A DNA stretch of 64,000 nucleotides. Source: Bolinopsis microptera (Eukaryota; Ctenophora; Tentaculata; Lobata; Bolinopsidae). The translations under genes and the position numbers were made by a program. This document shows, one piece after another, positions 12,064 through 22,884 of the stretch. The stretch's first letter is position 1, and each line of letters begins with the position of its first letter. The notes under the pieces were generated by a model. The model had not been told where the DNA came from, did not search any database, and worked only from the letters and a program-made list of their open reading frames with translations. The stretch lies in contig NC_087079.1 in assembly GCF_026151205.1 (NCBI RefSeq), positions 14,260,445 through 14,324,444 of the forward strand. Direction: 5' to 3'.

Positions 12064-15000
12064 GGGGGGGGGGGTCCAACCCGATGTCCGATATGAGGGT
12101 TGATGAGGCCAAAATCGGAATCGGAAAAATCGGAAAATTGAGAAATTTTAGAGAATCGATCTCTAAAACCTCTCAGAAGTGAGGAAGTGATAAAAAACCC
12201 CTACATATGCTATATTGTTATGAGAAAACGAACTAATTGGACATTCCAATAGTATGTTTTATGTGTTTTTACACTGCAGGGGCTAGTATGCTCACTACTA
12301 GTTGGAGTTGTCATGTACTCCCAGACCCGAGTGCTTTGGCCTCTTGACGTGAGATCGATTGTTTCTGCTCATTAATTTTATCCCTATTACTTGTTATTAT
12401 GTATTAGTACAACACTAGGGTTATATTTTGTGGTCCGGTCTTTAAACATACCATAATATCACTAGTACACTGCACCTTAAATGTATAGTCAAGTACATTT
12501 GTATCGTAACACATGCTTGGCTGGGGGATCATGTTTTGTGTCCGTTCGGTACCCTGTATTTTCAAAACGGACAAAAAGTAGGGCGGACAAAAACAGACAA
12601 AACATTTAGATGTCCTCCTCCTCCTCCTCCTAAGTCTTCCTCCTCCTGAGTCCTTCTCCTCCTTAGTCCTCTTCAGTCCTCTTCCTGACTCCTCGTCCTC
12701 GTCCTTCTCCTCAGTCCTCCTCACCCTCCTCCTCAATCCCCTTCTCCTCCTCAGTCCTACTCCCAGTCCTCCTCCTTCTCCTTCTCCTTCTCCTCCTCCT
12801 CATCCTCATTTCTCCTCCTGATCCTCCTTCTCCTCCCCATCAGGCATCAGTTCTCCTTAGTCCTCCTCATAGTCGTCCTCCTCCTCCTGAGTCCTTCTCA
12901 TCCTCCTCCACCTCCTGAGTCCACCTCCTGAGTCCTCCTCCTCAGTCCTCATCCTCCTCCTCAGTCATCATCCTCTTCCTCCTGAGTCCTCCCCCAGTCC
13001 TCCTCCTCCTTCTCCTCCTCATCCTCCTCCTCCTTCTCCTCCTCATCAGTCCTCATCCTCTGTCCTCCTCATAATCGTCCTCGTCCTCATCCTCGTCCTT
13101 AGTCCTCCTCCTCCTTATCCTCCTCCTCAGTCCTCCCCCAGTCCTAATCCTCCTCCTTCTCCTCCTCCTCCTACTCCTCCTCCTCCTTCTCCTCTTTCTT
13201 CTCCTCCTAATCATTCCTCCTCCTCAGTCGTCCTCCGCCTCCTCCTCGTCCTTAGTCCTCGTCCTCTTCAGTATTCCTCCTCAGTCCTCCTCAGTCCTCA
13301 TCCTCCTCATCCTCCTCCTCCTCAGTCCTCCTCCTCCTTCTCCTCTTCCTTCTCCTCCTAATCAGTCCTCCTCCTCAGTCGTCCTCCTCCTCTTCATTAG
13401 CCCTTGTCCTCATCCTCCTAGTCCTCGTCCTTAGTCCTCGTCCTCATCCTCCTCAGTCTTCCTCCTCAGTCCTCATCAGTCTCATCGTCCTCATCCTCCT
13501 CCCCAAGTCCTCCTCTTCCTCAGTCCTCCCCCAGTCCTCCTTCTCATCCTCCTCATCCTCTTCAGTCGTCATCTTGTTCCTCCACAGTCCTCCTCTTCCT
13601 CCTACTCGTCAGTCCTCCTCCTCCTCCTTCTCCTCAGTCCTCCTCCTCCTCCGCAGTCCTTCTCCTCCTCGTCAGTCCTCCTCCTCGCCAGTCCTCCTTC
13701 TCCTTCTTCTCCTCCTACTCCTAAGTCCTCCTCCTCCTCCTCAGTCCTCCTCCTCCCTCTCATCCTTTTCCTCCTTCTCCTCCTTCTCCTCCTACTCCTA
13801 AGTCATCCTCCTGCTCCTCAGTCCTCCCCCAGTCCTCCTCTTCATCAGTCCTCCCCCAGTCCTCCTTCTCCTCCTCCTCATCCTCAGTCCTCCTCCTCAT
13901 CATCCTCCACAGTCCTCCTCCTCCTCAGTCCTCCCTAAGTCCTCCTCTTCCTCAGTCCTCCCTAGTCCTCCTTCTCCTCCTCCTCATTCTCAGTCCTCCT
14001 CCTCATCCTCAGTCCTCCTCCTCAGTCCTCCTCGTCCTTAGTCCTCCCCCAGTCCTCCTTCTCCTCATCCTCAGTCCTCCTCCTCAGTCCTCGTCCTTCT
14101 CCTTTTTAACAGTCCTCCTCCTCAGTCTTCCTCCTCGCTCTCGTCCTCCTCCTTCTCGTCTTCCTCCACACCAATCCTGCTCCTCTTCCTCAGTCCTCCC
14201 TCTCCTCTTCAGTCCTCCTCCTCCTCAGTCCTCCTCGGTCCTCCTCTTTCTCCTCAGTCTTCCTCCTTTTCCTCCTCCTCATTTCTCTTCCTCATCCTCC
14301 TCCTCCTTCTTCTCTTCCTTCTCCTCCTAATCAGTCCTCCTCCTAATCAGTCCTCCTCCTCAGTCGTCCTCCTCCTCGTCCTTAGTCCTCGTCCTCATCG
14401 TCCTTAGTCCTCGTCCTCATCCTCCTAGTCCTCGTCCTCATCCTCCTAGTGCTCGTCCTGGTCCTCCTCAGTCTTCCTCCTCTGTCCTCCTCAGTCCTCC
14501 TTCTCCTCAGTCCTCCTCCTCCTCCTCATCAGTTTACACAATTTATTGTTACTAAAATGTTTTTAAACGCATTTGTGTCTGTAACATATTGACATGTTAC
14601 TGTTACTGACTCAAAATGTGCCCGAGAATTTTTTTGTTTAACAGAGTTTTACTCTCCAGTACTATGGAAAAGTTGTTACATGATAAATAAAGATTTTGAT
14701 AAATAAAGTGATTTTCATCCCTTTTAATGTTATTGAAAATTGTGTAGACTATTCTTTGTATCTAACTGAGGATTGGAAGTTTGAGAAAGGACCATAGTCA
14801 TTAACCGTGCTACCCATTTCTGCAGATAGCCTGTTACAAATTGTGGAGACAATTTAAATCAAAAGTTACTAAAGCGTTCGCTATTTGTTACGATTTCTTA
14901 TTACCAACCGTACCTCTTTCAATTGTGGACCGGGGTGGATGTTTCTGTCAAACAAGAGTTGGTACGACATTGTGTTGTTTTTCGGACGAAACGATTCTTG

Positions 15001-15219
15001 TTTGGAACAAAATACTATTTTGGGGTTCTGGGACCACCACCAATCGATTTCTTGTCATATTTAAGTACAGAAATAGCTACATATATCGCCTAGAAACCTC
15101 AGAGGGAAGATTTAAATTTTCCCGATTTTTCCGATATGAGGGTTGATGAGGCCAAAATCGGGATCGGAATGATCGGAATTGATCGGGTTGGACCCCCCCC
15201 CCCCCCCCCCCCCCCCCCC
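12064..15219. mobile_element. Element B, 3.2-kb poly-G/poly-C-ended insertion in A1
   Basis: Starts with 11 G then TCCAACCCGAT and ends ATCGGGTTGGA followed by a run of about 28 C. TAAGGT lies on both sides (12058-12063 and 15220-15225), a 6-bp target duplication. The paralogue A2 has only one copy of the equivalent site near 31885, which supports insertion. Just inside each end is the same-orientation motif CCGATATGAGGGTTGATGAG. The interior is mainly a CT-rich tract, and a 101-codon frame at 14841-15146 is not recognisable. I see no transposase. Confidence 0.75.
12613..14531. repeat. Degenerate (TCC/TCCTCAG)n polypyrimidine tract, 1.9 kb
   Basis: The + strand is almost wholly C and T with regular CAG or CAT breaks (CAGTCCTCCTCC). 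It is preceded by a leader (about 12524-12612) with TGTCCGTTCGGTACCCT and AAAACGGACAAAAA, which also precedes the tract in element C. Open frames here are low-complexity artefacts. Confidence 0.9.
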
Positions 15220-16021
15220 TAAGGTAGAACCTGGAGTTGATGATTGTGATGATGGAGAAACGATATCAACAGATAAATATGGAACACTATCCTTCCGGTC
15301 TTTTGAGACACTCACGCTCAATGGAGGAAGAAGCACTTTATCAACAAAATCTCGTCTTTCAAGATTCAAGGGGGACGCGTTTGGAGTGTCTTCTGATGTT
15401 CGCATATACAATCAACCTGAATGCGGATGTTCAACAGTTTTGAAAGCTGGCAGTACAGAAACTCTTAAAGTCTTCAAATCTCAGCAGGACTTTGCAACAG
15501 GAGTGGTTAGATTTATTTCTTTTAAGTCATGCCTGATGAAGTACTACTGCCAGGAACATAGCCTAATCAATGGATCTCCTAATGTTTGGCTACTCGTCGA
15601 AGACAAATACATCAGATGCATTGTTCCTTGATGACATTCAAAATCGTTGTGTTGTCAATGTTTGTATTCTGTACATTTTGAACATCTCACAATTTGCTTT
15701 TCTTGAATAGTGAAATGTTTGGTATATATTTGATATAATACATTTCTATTTTCTTTATTTAGTTATTTGTCATATGAATCTTTGACTTTAACGATCATTC
15801 CAAGCGTTATAAAGCATGAAACATGTCTCTTATTCAAGTACTAATAATATTTGCGAATTTAAAGTCATCCTAAAGGTCAAATATGAAGACCTAAATAATG
15901 GCATAAATTGGCATAAATGGAGAATTGGCCAAACAAAATTTCCATTTATGCCATGAAATTTCTATGCCATTTGATGATTTTTATGCCATTCTTCTCCATT
16001 CTATGCCATTGGTACCCCCCC

Positions 16022-16095
16022 GACCTACACTAGATTTGTGGGACCTACTCTAGATTTGTAGGACCTACACTAGATTTGTGGGACCTACACTAGAC
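16022..16095. repeat. 20-bp tandem array (right half, about 3.7 copies)
   Basis: This continues the GGGACCTACWCTAGATTTGT array beyond the right end of A1, showing that A1 inserted into it. Confidence 0.9.
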
Positions 16096-16222
16096 TCCCC
16101 TGTTCCTCCTACCAGTACCAAATATTAGCCAGTCATCGTATTTATAAATAACGTCCAGTTCCAACAGTGGTAACTTGTTGTAAATCGCACTTGATAGATT
16201 CGGCACATTAACTTAGTTTTAA

Positions 16223-16519
16223 TAAGGGGTCGTTCGCATTACGTAATCACTTTTGGGCAATTTGTAACCCCCCTCCGTAATCAGTTTTACACATAGCTAT
16301 TGTGTCAAAATTACACTATAGCTGATATTATATTGACCATTGTTAATGGTCTTGCCCGGCGCGCGCTACCTCGTAGCACTAGCACTTGCCATCGAGAAGG
16401 AAGCGGCGCGCGCTACTTCGAAGAAATTTAGACCAGTAACATCGTCAAATATTATATGTTATAGCGTAATTATTTGGGAACCCCCCTCGGCTGATTATAT
16501 AATATGTGAACGTCCCCTA
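16223..16519. mobile_element. TA-flanked MITE, same family as 5196
   Basis: It starts TAAGGGGTCGTTCGCATTAC and ends ATATGTGAACGTCCCCTA, about 297 bp. The interior holds CGCGCGCTAC motifs near 16356 and 16406. This copy is longer than the other two, so it may itself contain an insertion. Confidence 0.65.
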
Positions 16520-16794
16520 CAGTAGTTTATTTTCCATTGTGTGGAAAGGTTAAAATGTTAGAAAGTTTAACTTGAAGCCGCAATTATCGAATAAGCTTAT
16601 TAGACTATATCGTATAGTTTGTACTTAGTCACTGATGTTTTAATTTTAAAATCATGAAATTATTTGTTATCCAATGAACTTTAAACCAAAATAACGAATT
16701 GTTACCAGAAAAAATGTTGTTTCAATTTTGAATTTCGGGAATTGATACTGCGTCCATGTAATGTTACATGGATTATGATTAATCAACCTATACT

Positions 16795-18483
16795 GGGGGG
16801 GGGGGGGGGTGTCACGTCCGTCTATGTCCGCTTGTCTCATAGAATCCAAAAAGGACAGGACATAGGCGGACATAGGCGGACATTAATGGACACCTAAATT
16901 GCTAAATAAAATGTTCAATTTTTGCTGTTATAGGGGGATCATGTTTTTTGTCCGTTCGGTACCCTATATTTTCAAAACGGACAAAAAATAGAGCGGACAA
17001 AAACGGACAAAAATGGAAATAACATTTAGATGCTTCCTCCTCCTACTCTTCCTCCTCCTCCCCCTGGGTCTTCCTGATCTTCCTCAGTCCTCGTCCTCCT
17101 CCCCTCCTCAGTCCTCCTCCTACTCCTCCTCCTCGTCCTCAGTCCTCCTCATCAGTCCTCAACAGTCCTCCTCCTCCCCACTCCCCAGTCCTCCTCCTCC
17201 TGAGTCCTCCTCCTCTTCATCCTCCTCCTCTTCCTCCTCAGTCCTCAGTCCTCCTCCTCATCCTTCTCCTCAGTCCTCCATCCTCCTCCTCAGTCCTCCC
17301 CCAGTCCCCCTCCTCCTCCTCCTATTCAGTCCTCCTCCTCCTCCTCCTTCTCAGTCCTCCTCAGTCCTCCTCCTCCTCCTCCTCCTCTTCCCTCTCAGTC
17401 ATCCTCCTCAGTCCTCCTCAGTCCTCCTCCTCCTCAGTCCTCCTCCTCCTCTTCATCCTCCTCCTCTTCCTCCTCGGTCCTCAGTCCTCCTCCTCCTGGG
17501 TCCTCCTCCTCATCCTTCTCATCAGTCCTCCTCCTCCCCAGTCCTCTCCCAGTCCCCCTCCTTCTCCTCCTCCTATTCAGTCCTCCTCCTCCTCCTCCTC
17601 CTCAGTTCTCCTCAGTCCTCCTTCTCATTTCTCCTAAGTCCTCCTCCTGAGTCCTCCTCCTCCCTCTCAGTCATCCTCCTCAGCCATCCTCCTCAGCCAT
17701 CCTCCCCAGCCATCCTCCTCAGCCATCCTCCTCAGTACTCCTCAGTCCTCCTCCTTCTCAGTCATCGTCAGTCCTCCTCCTCAGTCCTCCTCTCCTCCTG
17801 GGTCCTCCTCCTCCTCCTCCTCCTGGGTCCTCCTGGGTCTTCCTGATCCTCCCCAGTCCTCTTCCTCCTCCCCTCCTCAGTCCTTCTCCTACTCTTCCTC
17901 CTCGTCCTCAGTCCTCCTCAGTCCTCCTCATCAGTCCTCAACAGTTCTCCTCCTCCCCAGTCCTCCTCCTCCTCCTGGGGCCTTTTCCTGGGTCCTCCTC
18001 CTGGGTCCTCCTCCTCCTGGGTCCTCCTTCTCCTCCTCAGTCCTTCTCCTCCTCCTCAGTCCTCTTCCTCCTCTTCCTCCTCCTCCTCCCTCTCAGTCAT
18101 CTTCCTCAGCCATCCTCCTCAGCCATTCTCCTCAGTCCTTCTCCTTCTCAGTCCTCCTCGATCCTGAGTCGTCCTCCTCCTCAGTCATCCTCCTCAGTTC
18201 TCCTCCTCAGCCATCCTTCTCAGCCATCCTCCTCAGTACTCTTCAGTACTCTTCAGTACTCTTCAGTCCTCAAAATGTTTGTCCGCTAATGTCCTCCAAT
18301 GTCCGCTAATGTCCACCAATGTCCATCCAAGTCCGCCAATGTCCGTCCGGGTCCGCCAATGTCCGTCAGAGTCCGCCAATGTCCGTCCGTGTCCGCCAAT
18401 GTCCCAAAAAACACGTCCGTTGTCTCATAGAATCCAAAAAGGACAGGACATAGGCGGACATGACACCCCCCCCCCCCCCCCCC
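16795..18483. mobile_element. Element C, 1.7-kb poly-G/poly-C-ended element
   Basis: A 15-base G tract then TGTCACGTCCG opens the element; CGGACATGACA and about 19 C close it. ATACT lies on both sides (16790-16794 and 18484-18488). About 50 bp inside each end is shared as an inverted repeat containing TCTCATAGAATCC. The interior is the same leader plus polypyrimidine tract as in B, followed by repeated TGTCCGCCAA-type words at 18285-18400. No transposase is visible. Confidence 0.72.
17028..18270. repeat. Second CT-rich polypyrimidine tract, 1.2 kb
   Basis: TCCTCC and CAGTCCTCC units, as in element B, behind the same leader (about 16932-17027). The 277-codon frame at 17013-17846 is a Ser/Pro/Leu low-complexity reading of this tract. 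Confidence 0.9.
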
Positions 18484-18627
18484 ATACTACACCGGACTAG
18501 GTTTAACACGATCTCAAGATTAAAGATGGATCTAACGGACAATTCAAAAGAGCGCCGCGCACAGGGATTGGCGTGCCACATGCAACATGCTATGCCAGCA
18601 GGTAAGGTATGGGTGAGCTTTTAGCTT

Positions 18628-19328
18628 TTATTTGTAGCGCGATGCGTTACTGGGCCGCGCCGCGCATCCAATACACAATAATGCTTCTCGCAGCCACTTC
18701 GTTAGATCGGCGAGATGCGCTACTGGGTTCAGGGTTGCTCTATCCAGAGCCCTCTCGCTTGCAGTATATTACATAGAGATTCGGCGGAATGACAGGCTGA
18801 GCGCGGCCCAGTAAGCAGTATCTGTATAGCGCGTTACTAATACTAGGTAGTGCGCCATCGACAGTGAGCCGCGTGCAGTTGTGAAAGCCCTATTTGAGTA
18901 TTGGAAGGTCGTCGCCAATTTTCAGAATGATTTCATGCAAGGAACTGAAGATATATCCAAATAATACGACAAAAATCAACGAATTTGGTCAAATTACGCG
19001 ACTTTTACACATTTTTACAGCTACTTTTGCTCCAAAAGCCGCGCACCATCAAATATGGCACCTATAAAGGCGAAACTCATTGATCTTTCCAAAAAGGTAT
19101 TAAAAATTTGGTATTGTGAAAATTCTCACAGTCTCTTGAAAACAGTGGTACAAAAATTTTTAAAACCCGAGCAAGTTTATTTTTATCGTGCACCCCCTAA
19201 CCTCGATTCACGATGTCAATCCTTCGCAGCTCGGTGAGGCACAGTGGACTGGTGCATCTCGCCGATCTACCGAAACATTATTTGCGAGAAGCATTATTTG
19301 ATGCGCGCGCGACCCAGTAGTGCATCGC
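18628..19328. mobile_element. Element M1, 700-bp element with about 95-bp inverted ends
   Basis: The left end GTAGCGCGATGCGTTACTGG is matched in reverse by ACCCAGTAGTGCATCGCGCT at the right. Further in, AATAATGCTTCTCGCA is matched by TGCGAGAAGCATTATTT. The core (about 18880-19200) matches, inverted, a second copy at 47280-48230. No coding capacity is recognised. The GCGC-rich ends stand out from the AT-rich surroundings. Confidence 0.65.
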
Positions 19329-19789
19329 GCTACAACCCCTAACCCATGTTCCACAGCCGGATTTTATGCCAAATTATTAGACGGAGGTCCATTTCCCGTA
19401 GATCTAGGGCCTGTCATGATATCATGGATCGCTCAGGTTCCACCAGGATCTGGTAGTCCTCATAATTCTGCGGCCTCTATGTATCGTTAACTCGCACAAC
19501 TCCGTAAGACCCTTGTGAGTTTGGCATGTGAAAATTTGCAGCCTTCCAGACAATGATTGGGTTAACAATAACGAAGTGTCGTACGTCACCTCAAGATCGG
19601 GTGACAGGGGGCTGACCGTACCAGGCCAGAACCCAATTGATTGGTTCTGAGGTCACGTGATTATGAGCCTGAGCCCTGAGGGCACGTGACTGTGACGTCA
19701 CCAGAGCTTGTTCTTCGTTTCCCGCTAATTGGACCAGATGTGTTCCTGGTCATCATAAGCATGAATCAACTATCAAAAGACAGGAGTGG

Positions 19790-20420
19790 CAAGGTCAAAA
19801 GGAGATCGCGGCACGTGCAGAATCGCGATTTATCCCATTCCCTGCGACAAATCGCGATTTTTGACGTTTGCCGAGACAAACAGATCTTCGCGACAAATTG
19901 CGATTATTCCAGTTCTCTGAGGACCAAATTTGCGCATTCTCCTTTAAATCCGAGGGCAAAATATTTGTCATACGTTGTATGACCCGCCGCGCACGAAGTG
20001 CGCGGCTCCCCCTGTATCGTCACAGGTCCCCCTGTATCGTCACAGGTCCCCCTGTATCGTCACAGGTCCCCCTGTATCGTCACAGGTTCACATAGTGAAA
20101 CGACCGTGGGGGTCGAAACGTGATACAACAAAATATCACGTTCTTTATAATTATATTGAACTTATCACATCCACAGCCTTTCGAATGTAGCTGTACGGAC
20201 CGAAAAAGTATTTTCGGATCATAATGCTCAGGGAAGCATGAAACATAAAAAAAGTAGTTTCCAGAAAAACGGTACAAGAAAAGTGCCTCAATATGTAAGT
20301 TACACTCCTTGTTTCTATATAAACATAACTTTTGTAATAATTCTTACGTAATAATTATAATAATTTTCTATTATCACTAGAAGCCGCACAGACCTACTAT
20401 CTACACACAAACCAACTAGT
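19790..20420. repeat. Divergent copy of the LINE-associated repeat H
   Basis: This matches parts of 25905-26127 plus 29435-29830 and of 32398-33300: shared words include AATCGCGATTT, TCACATCCACAGCCTT, CTCAATATGTAAGTTAC and AGAAGCCGCACAGACCTACT. It contains the small tandem repeat at 20009. Confidence 0.65.
20009..20086. repeat. 20-bp tandem repeat, four copies
   Basis: Four copies of CCCCTGTATCGTCACAGGTC, followed by GAAACGACCGTGGGGGTCGA. Within the repeat, CCTGT and ACAGG are complementary, so each unit can form a short hairpin. Confidence 0.85.
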
Positions 20421-20635
20421 AATTTTCATTACCCTAATCCTATGAACCATGAGTTCATCCCTAATTCATAATTGAAATTCGTGTAACAACATCATGAAGA
20501 AGAGTCTGTTTAGATCTTAACACTTACAATTATTAATGTAGATGCTATTGTTTTGCCTAACGAGCCTGTCGCTCCCTAATCTATCTATACTCACAAGCTA
20601 GTTAACGAACTTATGACATCTAACTTAGCTATATA

Positions 20636-22115
20636 CAGGGTGGCCCATAAGTGACTACCCACACGCAACCTCTTTATAACTCACGTAATTCGTCTCCAAA
20701 TTGCACCAAAATTTCAGAGATTATAGATATGGGTCAAACTTAGATTTCCTGAAAGTTTCGTAAGCCACGCCCAATTACAGTGGGCGTGGCGTGACACTCC
20801 CTCTTTTTCACTATTGTCTTCATAAAATGAGAACGCTTTAAGCTAAGAACTCAAAATTTTTTGCACACATTTGGCTTGATAATTGAAAACTTTTCCAAAA
20901 GTTTCAAGTTCATGGGTTAAAATATGGCTGAGTTATGACCATTTTAAAATCCATCGGATATGTGATCCGAGCACTCAGTCAGTGATATTTGCACTCAATT
21001 AGTGATCTCGTTACCCAATCTGATCAAGAGTAAGGCGTTAGCGTGTATTAATGAGGTTCATTGGATACCGATGATGACTTTGCTAGAAAGGAAAACACAA
21101 ATTTTTAGGATAAATCAAAGTATGGATCCACATTCTGCTTCGACAGGAATGTGTTGGCGAAATCTATCCTCAATTGGAAATCACGGTCCAAAAGTTTGTG
21201 TTTCTTTGTGATTCGGTAGGCCCGGTTAGAAAGGTCTTGCTTTAGGATTCGCTGAAGGGTTGTTCTGCTGATGTCTAAGGCAGGAGCTCGTTTCCGGGTG
21301 CCAATCTTAGGTGTGTCCATCACGTCACCAACAACCATCGTGATGTTTTCTACAGTCCTCGAAGTTCGTCTTCTGCCGACTCTTCGCCGATCGTGTGCAG
21401 AAAACGTAAACTTGATCTTGTGATGAATGTCAAAGCAGCTTTTCCGGCAAGGGGGTGGTCGGTTGAATTTCATCTGAAATTGTCGTTTAATCTGAGGGTA
21501 GAACACCCCATTTTCTTTCTTCAGGTAGACGAACAATCGTTGTTCTGCAGTAAAGGGAGGATAGTGAACCATTTTCGATGATTCAATGGATGGTTCATTC
21601 CTTTTTATTGATTGTAAGGAACCTGTGACTAGCAGGGCTAACAAGCCCTGAAATTCGTGTGATAGCGTTTTAGGTGCTGTCAGCTGTATAGGCCGGCCCA
21701 TAAGCAGGCTGCAACCAATCAAGCGGTGCATGTGAGCCAAACAGGCCATTAACCAAGTGACGAGATCACTGACTGAGTGCTCGGATCACGTATCCGATGA
21801 GTTTTGAAATGGTCATAACTTAGCCATATTTTAACCAATGAACTTGAAACTTTGGGAAAAGTTTTCAATTATCAAGCCAAATGTGTGCAAAAAAGTTTGA
21901 GTTCTTAGCTTAAAGCGTTCTCATTTTATGAAGACAATAGTGAAAAAGAGGGAGTGTCACGCCACGCCCACTGTAATTGGGCGTGGCTTACGAAACTTTC
22001 AGGAAATCTAAATTTGACCCATATCTATAATCTCTGAAATTTTGGTGCAATTTGGAGACGAATTACGTGAGTTATTAAGAGGTTGCGTGTGGGTAGTCAC
22101 TTATGGGCCACCCTG
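20636..22115 (-). mobile_element. Element F, mariner-type transposon with about 360-bp inverted repeats
   Basis: Ends CAGGGTGGCCCATAAGTGAC and its complement are flanked by TA on each side (20634-20635 and 22116-22117). The inverted repeats run about 360 bp and include GCCACGCCCAATTACAGTGG. The transposase frame on the minus strand is short and lacks a catalytic domain, so this copy is non-autonomous. It lies inside element E. Confidence 0.85.
21105..21572 (-). pseudogene. N-terminal fragment of a mariner/IS630-type transposase
   Basis: From the ATG at 21572 the frame reads FTAEQRLFVYLKKENG, then VGRRRTSRTVENI, then LDISRTTLQRILKQDL. This is the paired helix-turn-helix DNA-binding region with its basic GR(P)RT-like linker. 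The frame stops about 155 residues in, and no DDE/D catalytic motif follows before the inverted repeat. It can also be read as an extended 214-residue frame from 21749, but the first 59 residues lie in or near the repeat and look non-coding. Confidence 0.75.
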
Positions 22116-22884
22116 TATTATTAGGAATGGTCAACAAAATAAGTTTATAACAATGTCGATATTTTGGTAAATTTCTAGCTTCTGTCACATGTCAGAAAAT
22201 AAATTTACGGTTTCTATAATAGGGAGTAATTAGATATAAACTACAGTACAGCTGTACTTTAACTTACACCCACATTCACAAGCATGCAAGCTCACCTGGT
22301 CCAATTAGCGGAAAATGGAGAACAAGCTCTGGTGACGTCACAGTTACGTGCCCTCAGGCTCATAATCACGTGACCTCAGACCCAATCAATTGGGTTCTGG
22401 CCTGGTCAGCCCCCTGTCACCCGATCTTGAGGTGACGTACGACACCTCGTTAACCCAATCAATGTCTGGAAGGCTGCAAATTTTCACATGCCAAACTCAC
22501 AAGGGTCTTACGGAGTTGTGCGAGTTAACGATACATAGAGGCCGCAGAATTATGAGGACTACCAGATCCTGGTGGAACCTAAGCGATCCATGATATAGAT
22601 ATCATGACAGGCCCTACCGTAGATCATCTCCGGAGATGATTCTCCGGCTCCGTCTACTATATTAGACGGAAATTAAGCTCTCCGGGAATTATTCGGAGAT
22701 TAATTCCCGGAGACCAACGCGCGCGGGCGAATTAGCTGTATTGTAGGGTTGTTTACAGAATCAACAAAATTACCGTAGATGGTCTCCGGATAAGGTTGTG
22801 GAACTGCAAACCGGAGAAATATCCGGAAAAATATCAGTAGACGAACTCCGTCTAATAATTTGGCATAATATCCGGCTGTGGAAC

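Larger units (their letters stand above)
11433..15631 (+). pseudogene. Transposase-like C-terminal coding region of element A1
   Basis: Coding sequence runs 11433-11650, shifts frame, continues 11666-12063, is cut by element B, and resumes in frame at 15226-15631, ending at a stop. Motifs include CDGLVLYLTLLKKQFPNAE and LGSDQNEQLFAFIRVS, followed by NMDAITMAHGMERNN once the one-base shift is taken into account. The DQ(N/V)E-LF-IR pattern with a following asparagine-rich turn is seen in C-terminal RNase H-fold regions of several transposase groups, so I call it transposase-like without naming a superfamily. The last 130 residues (from VEPGVDDCDDGE) are of unknown function. Copy A2 has one extra T near the frameshift (31461-31470), which restores that reading frame but brings in a later shift. 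Confidence 0.6.
10276..16021 (+). mobile_element. Element A1, 5.7-kb transposon with poly-G/poly-C ends
   Basis: The left end is GGGGGGGTACCAATGGCAT and the right end is its complement, ATGCCATTGGTACCCCCCC. About 110 bp inside each end carries ATGGCATAAATGG-type motifs. The flanking 8 bp GACCTACA is present on both sides (10268-10275 and 16022-16029), as expected for a target duplication, although the target is a tandem array that contains this word anyway. The element encodes a transposase-like protein, now interrupted by element B. A truncated relative (A2) starts at 30619. The superfamily is unclear: 8-bp duplications occur in hAT, P and related groups. Confidence 0.75.
19405..22616. mobile_element. 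Element E, Mutator-like foldback transposon
   Basis: Inverted repeats of about 340 bp (19405-19745 and about 22280-22616) begin TAGGGCCTGTCATGATATCA. CCGTAGATC, 9 bp, directly flanks both sides (19396-19404 and 22617-22625). Long inverted repeats with a 9-bp duplication are typical of Mutator-like elements; the class is inferred from these, since no MULE transposase is seen. The interior carries a LINE-like repeat (19790-20420) and mariner element F. A fragment of the same end lies at 37803-37880. Confidence 0.72.
19345..22884. mobile_element. Outer inverted-repeat element P hosting E and F
   Basis: CCACAGCCGGATTTTATGCC at the left is matched by GGCATAATATCCGGCTGTGG at the right, with TTATTAGACGGAG adjoining. 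Element E lies between these arms. The right part (22620-22880) is rich in CTCCGG/CCGGAG palindromes. I cannot identify the superfamily. Confidence 0.5.

Noticed and set aside
13574..13801. 75-codon open frame in element B
   Set aside because: Same low-complexity artefact in the polypyrimidine tract.
15112..15411. 99-codon minus-strand frame with a Gly run
   Set aside because: It reads through the poly-C end of element B antisense to the A1 coding tail.
17013..17846. 277-codon open frame rich in Ser, Pro and Leu
   Set aside because: It is a frame through the CT-rich repeat, which lacks stops for compositional reasons. It has no domain.
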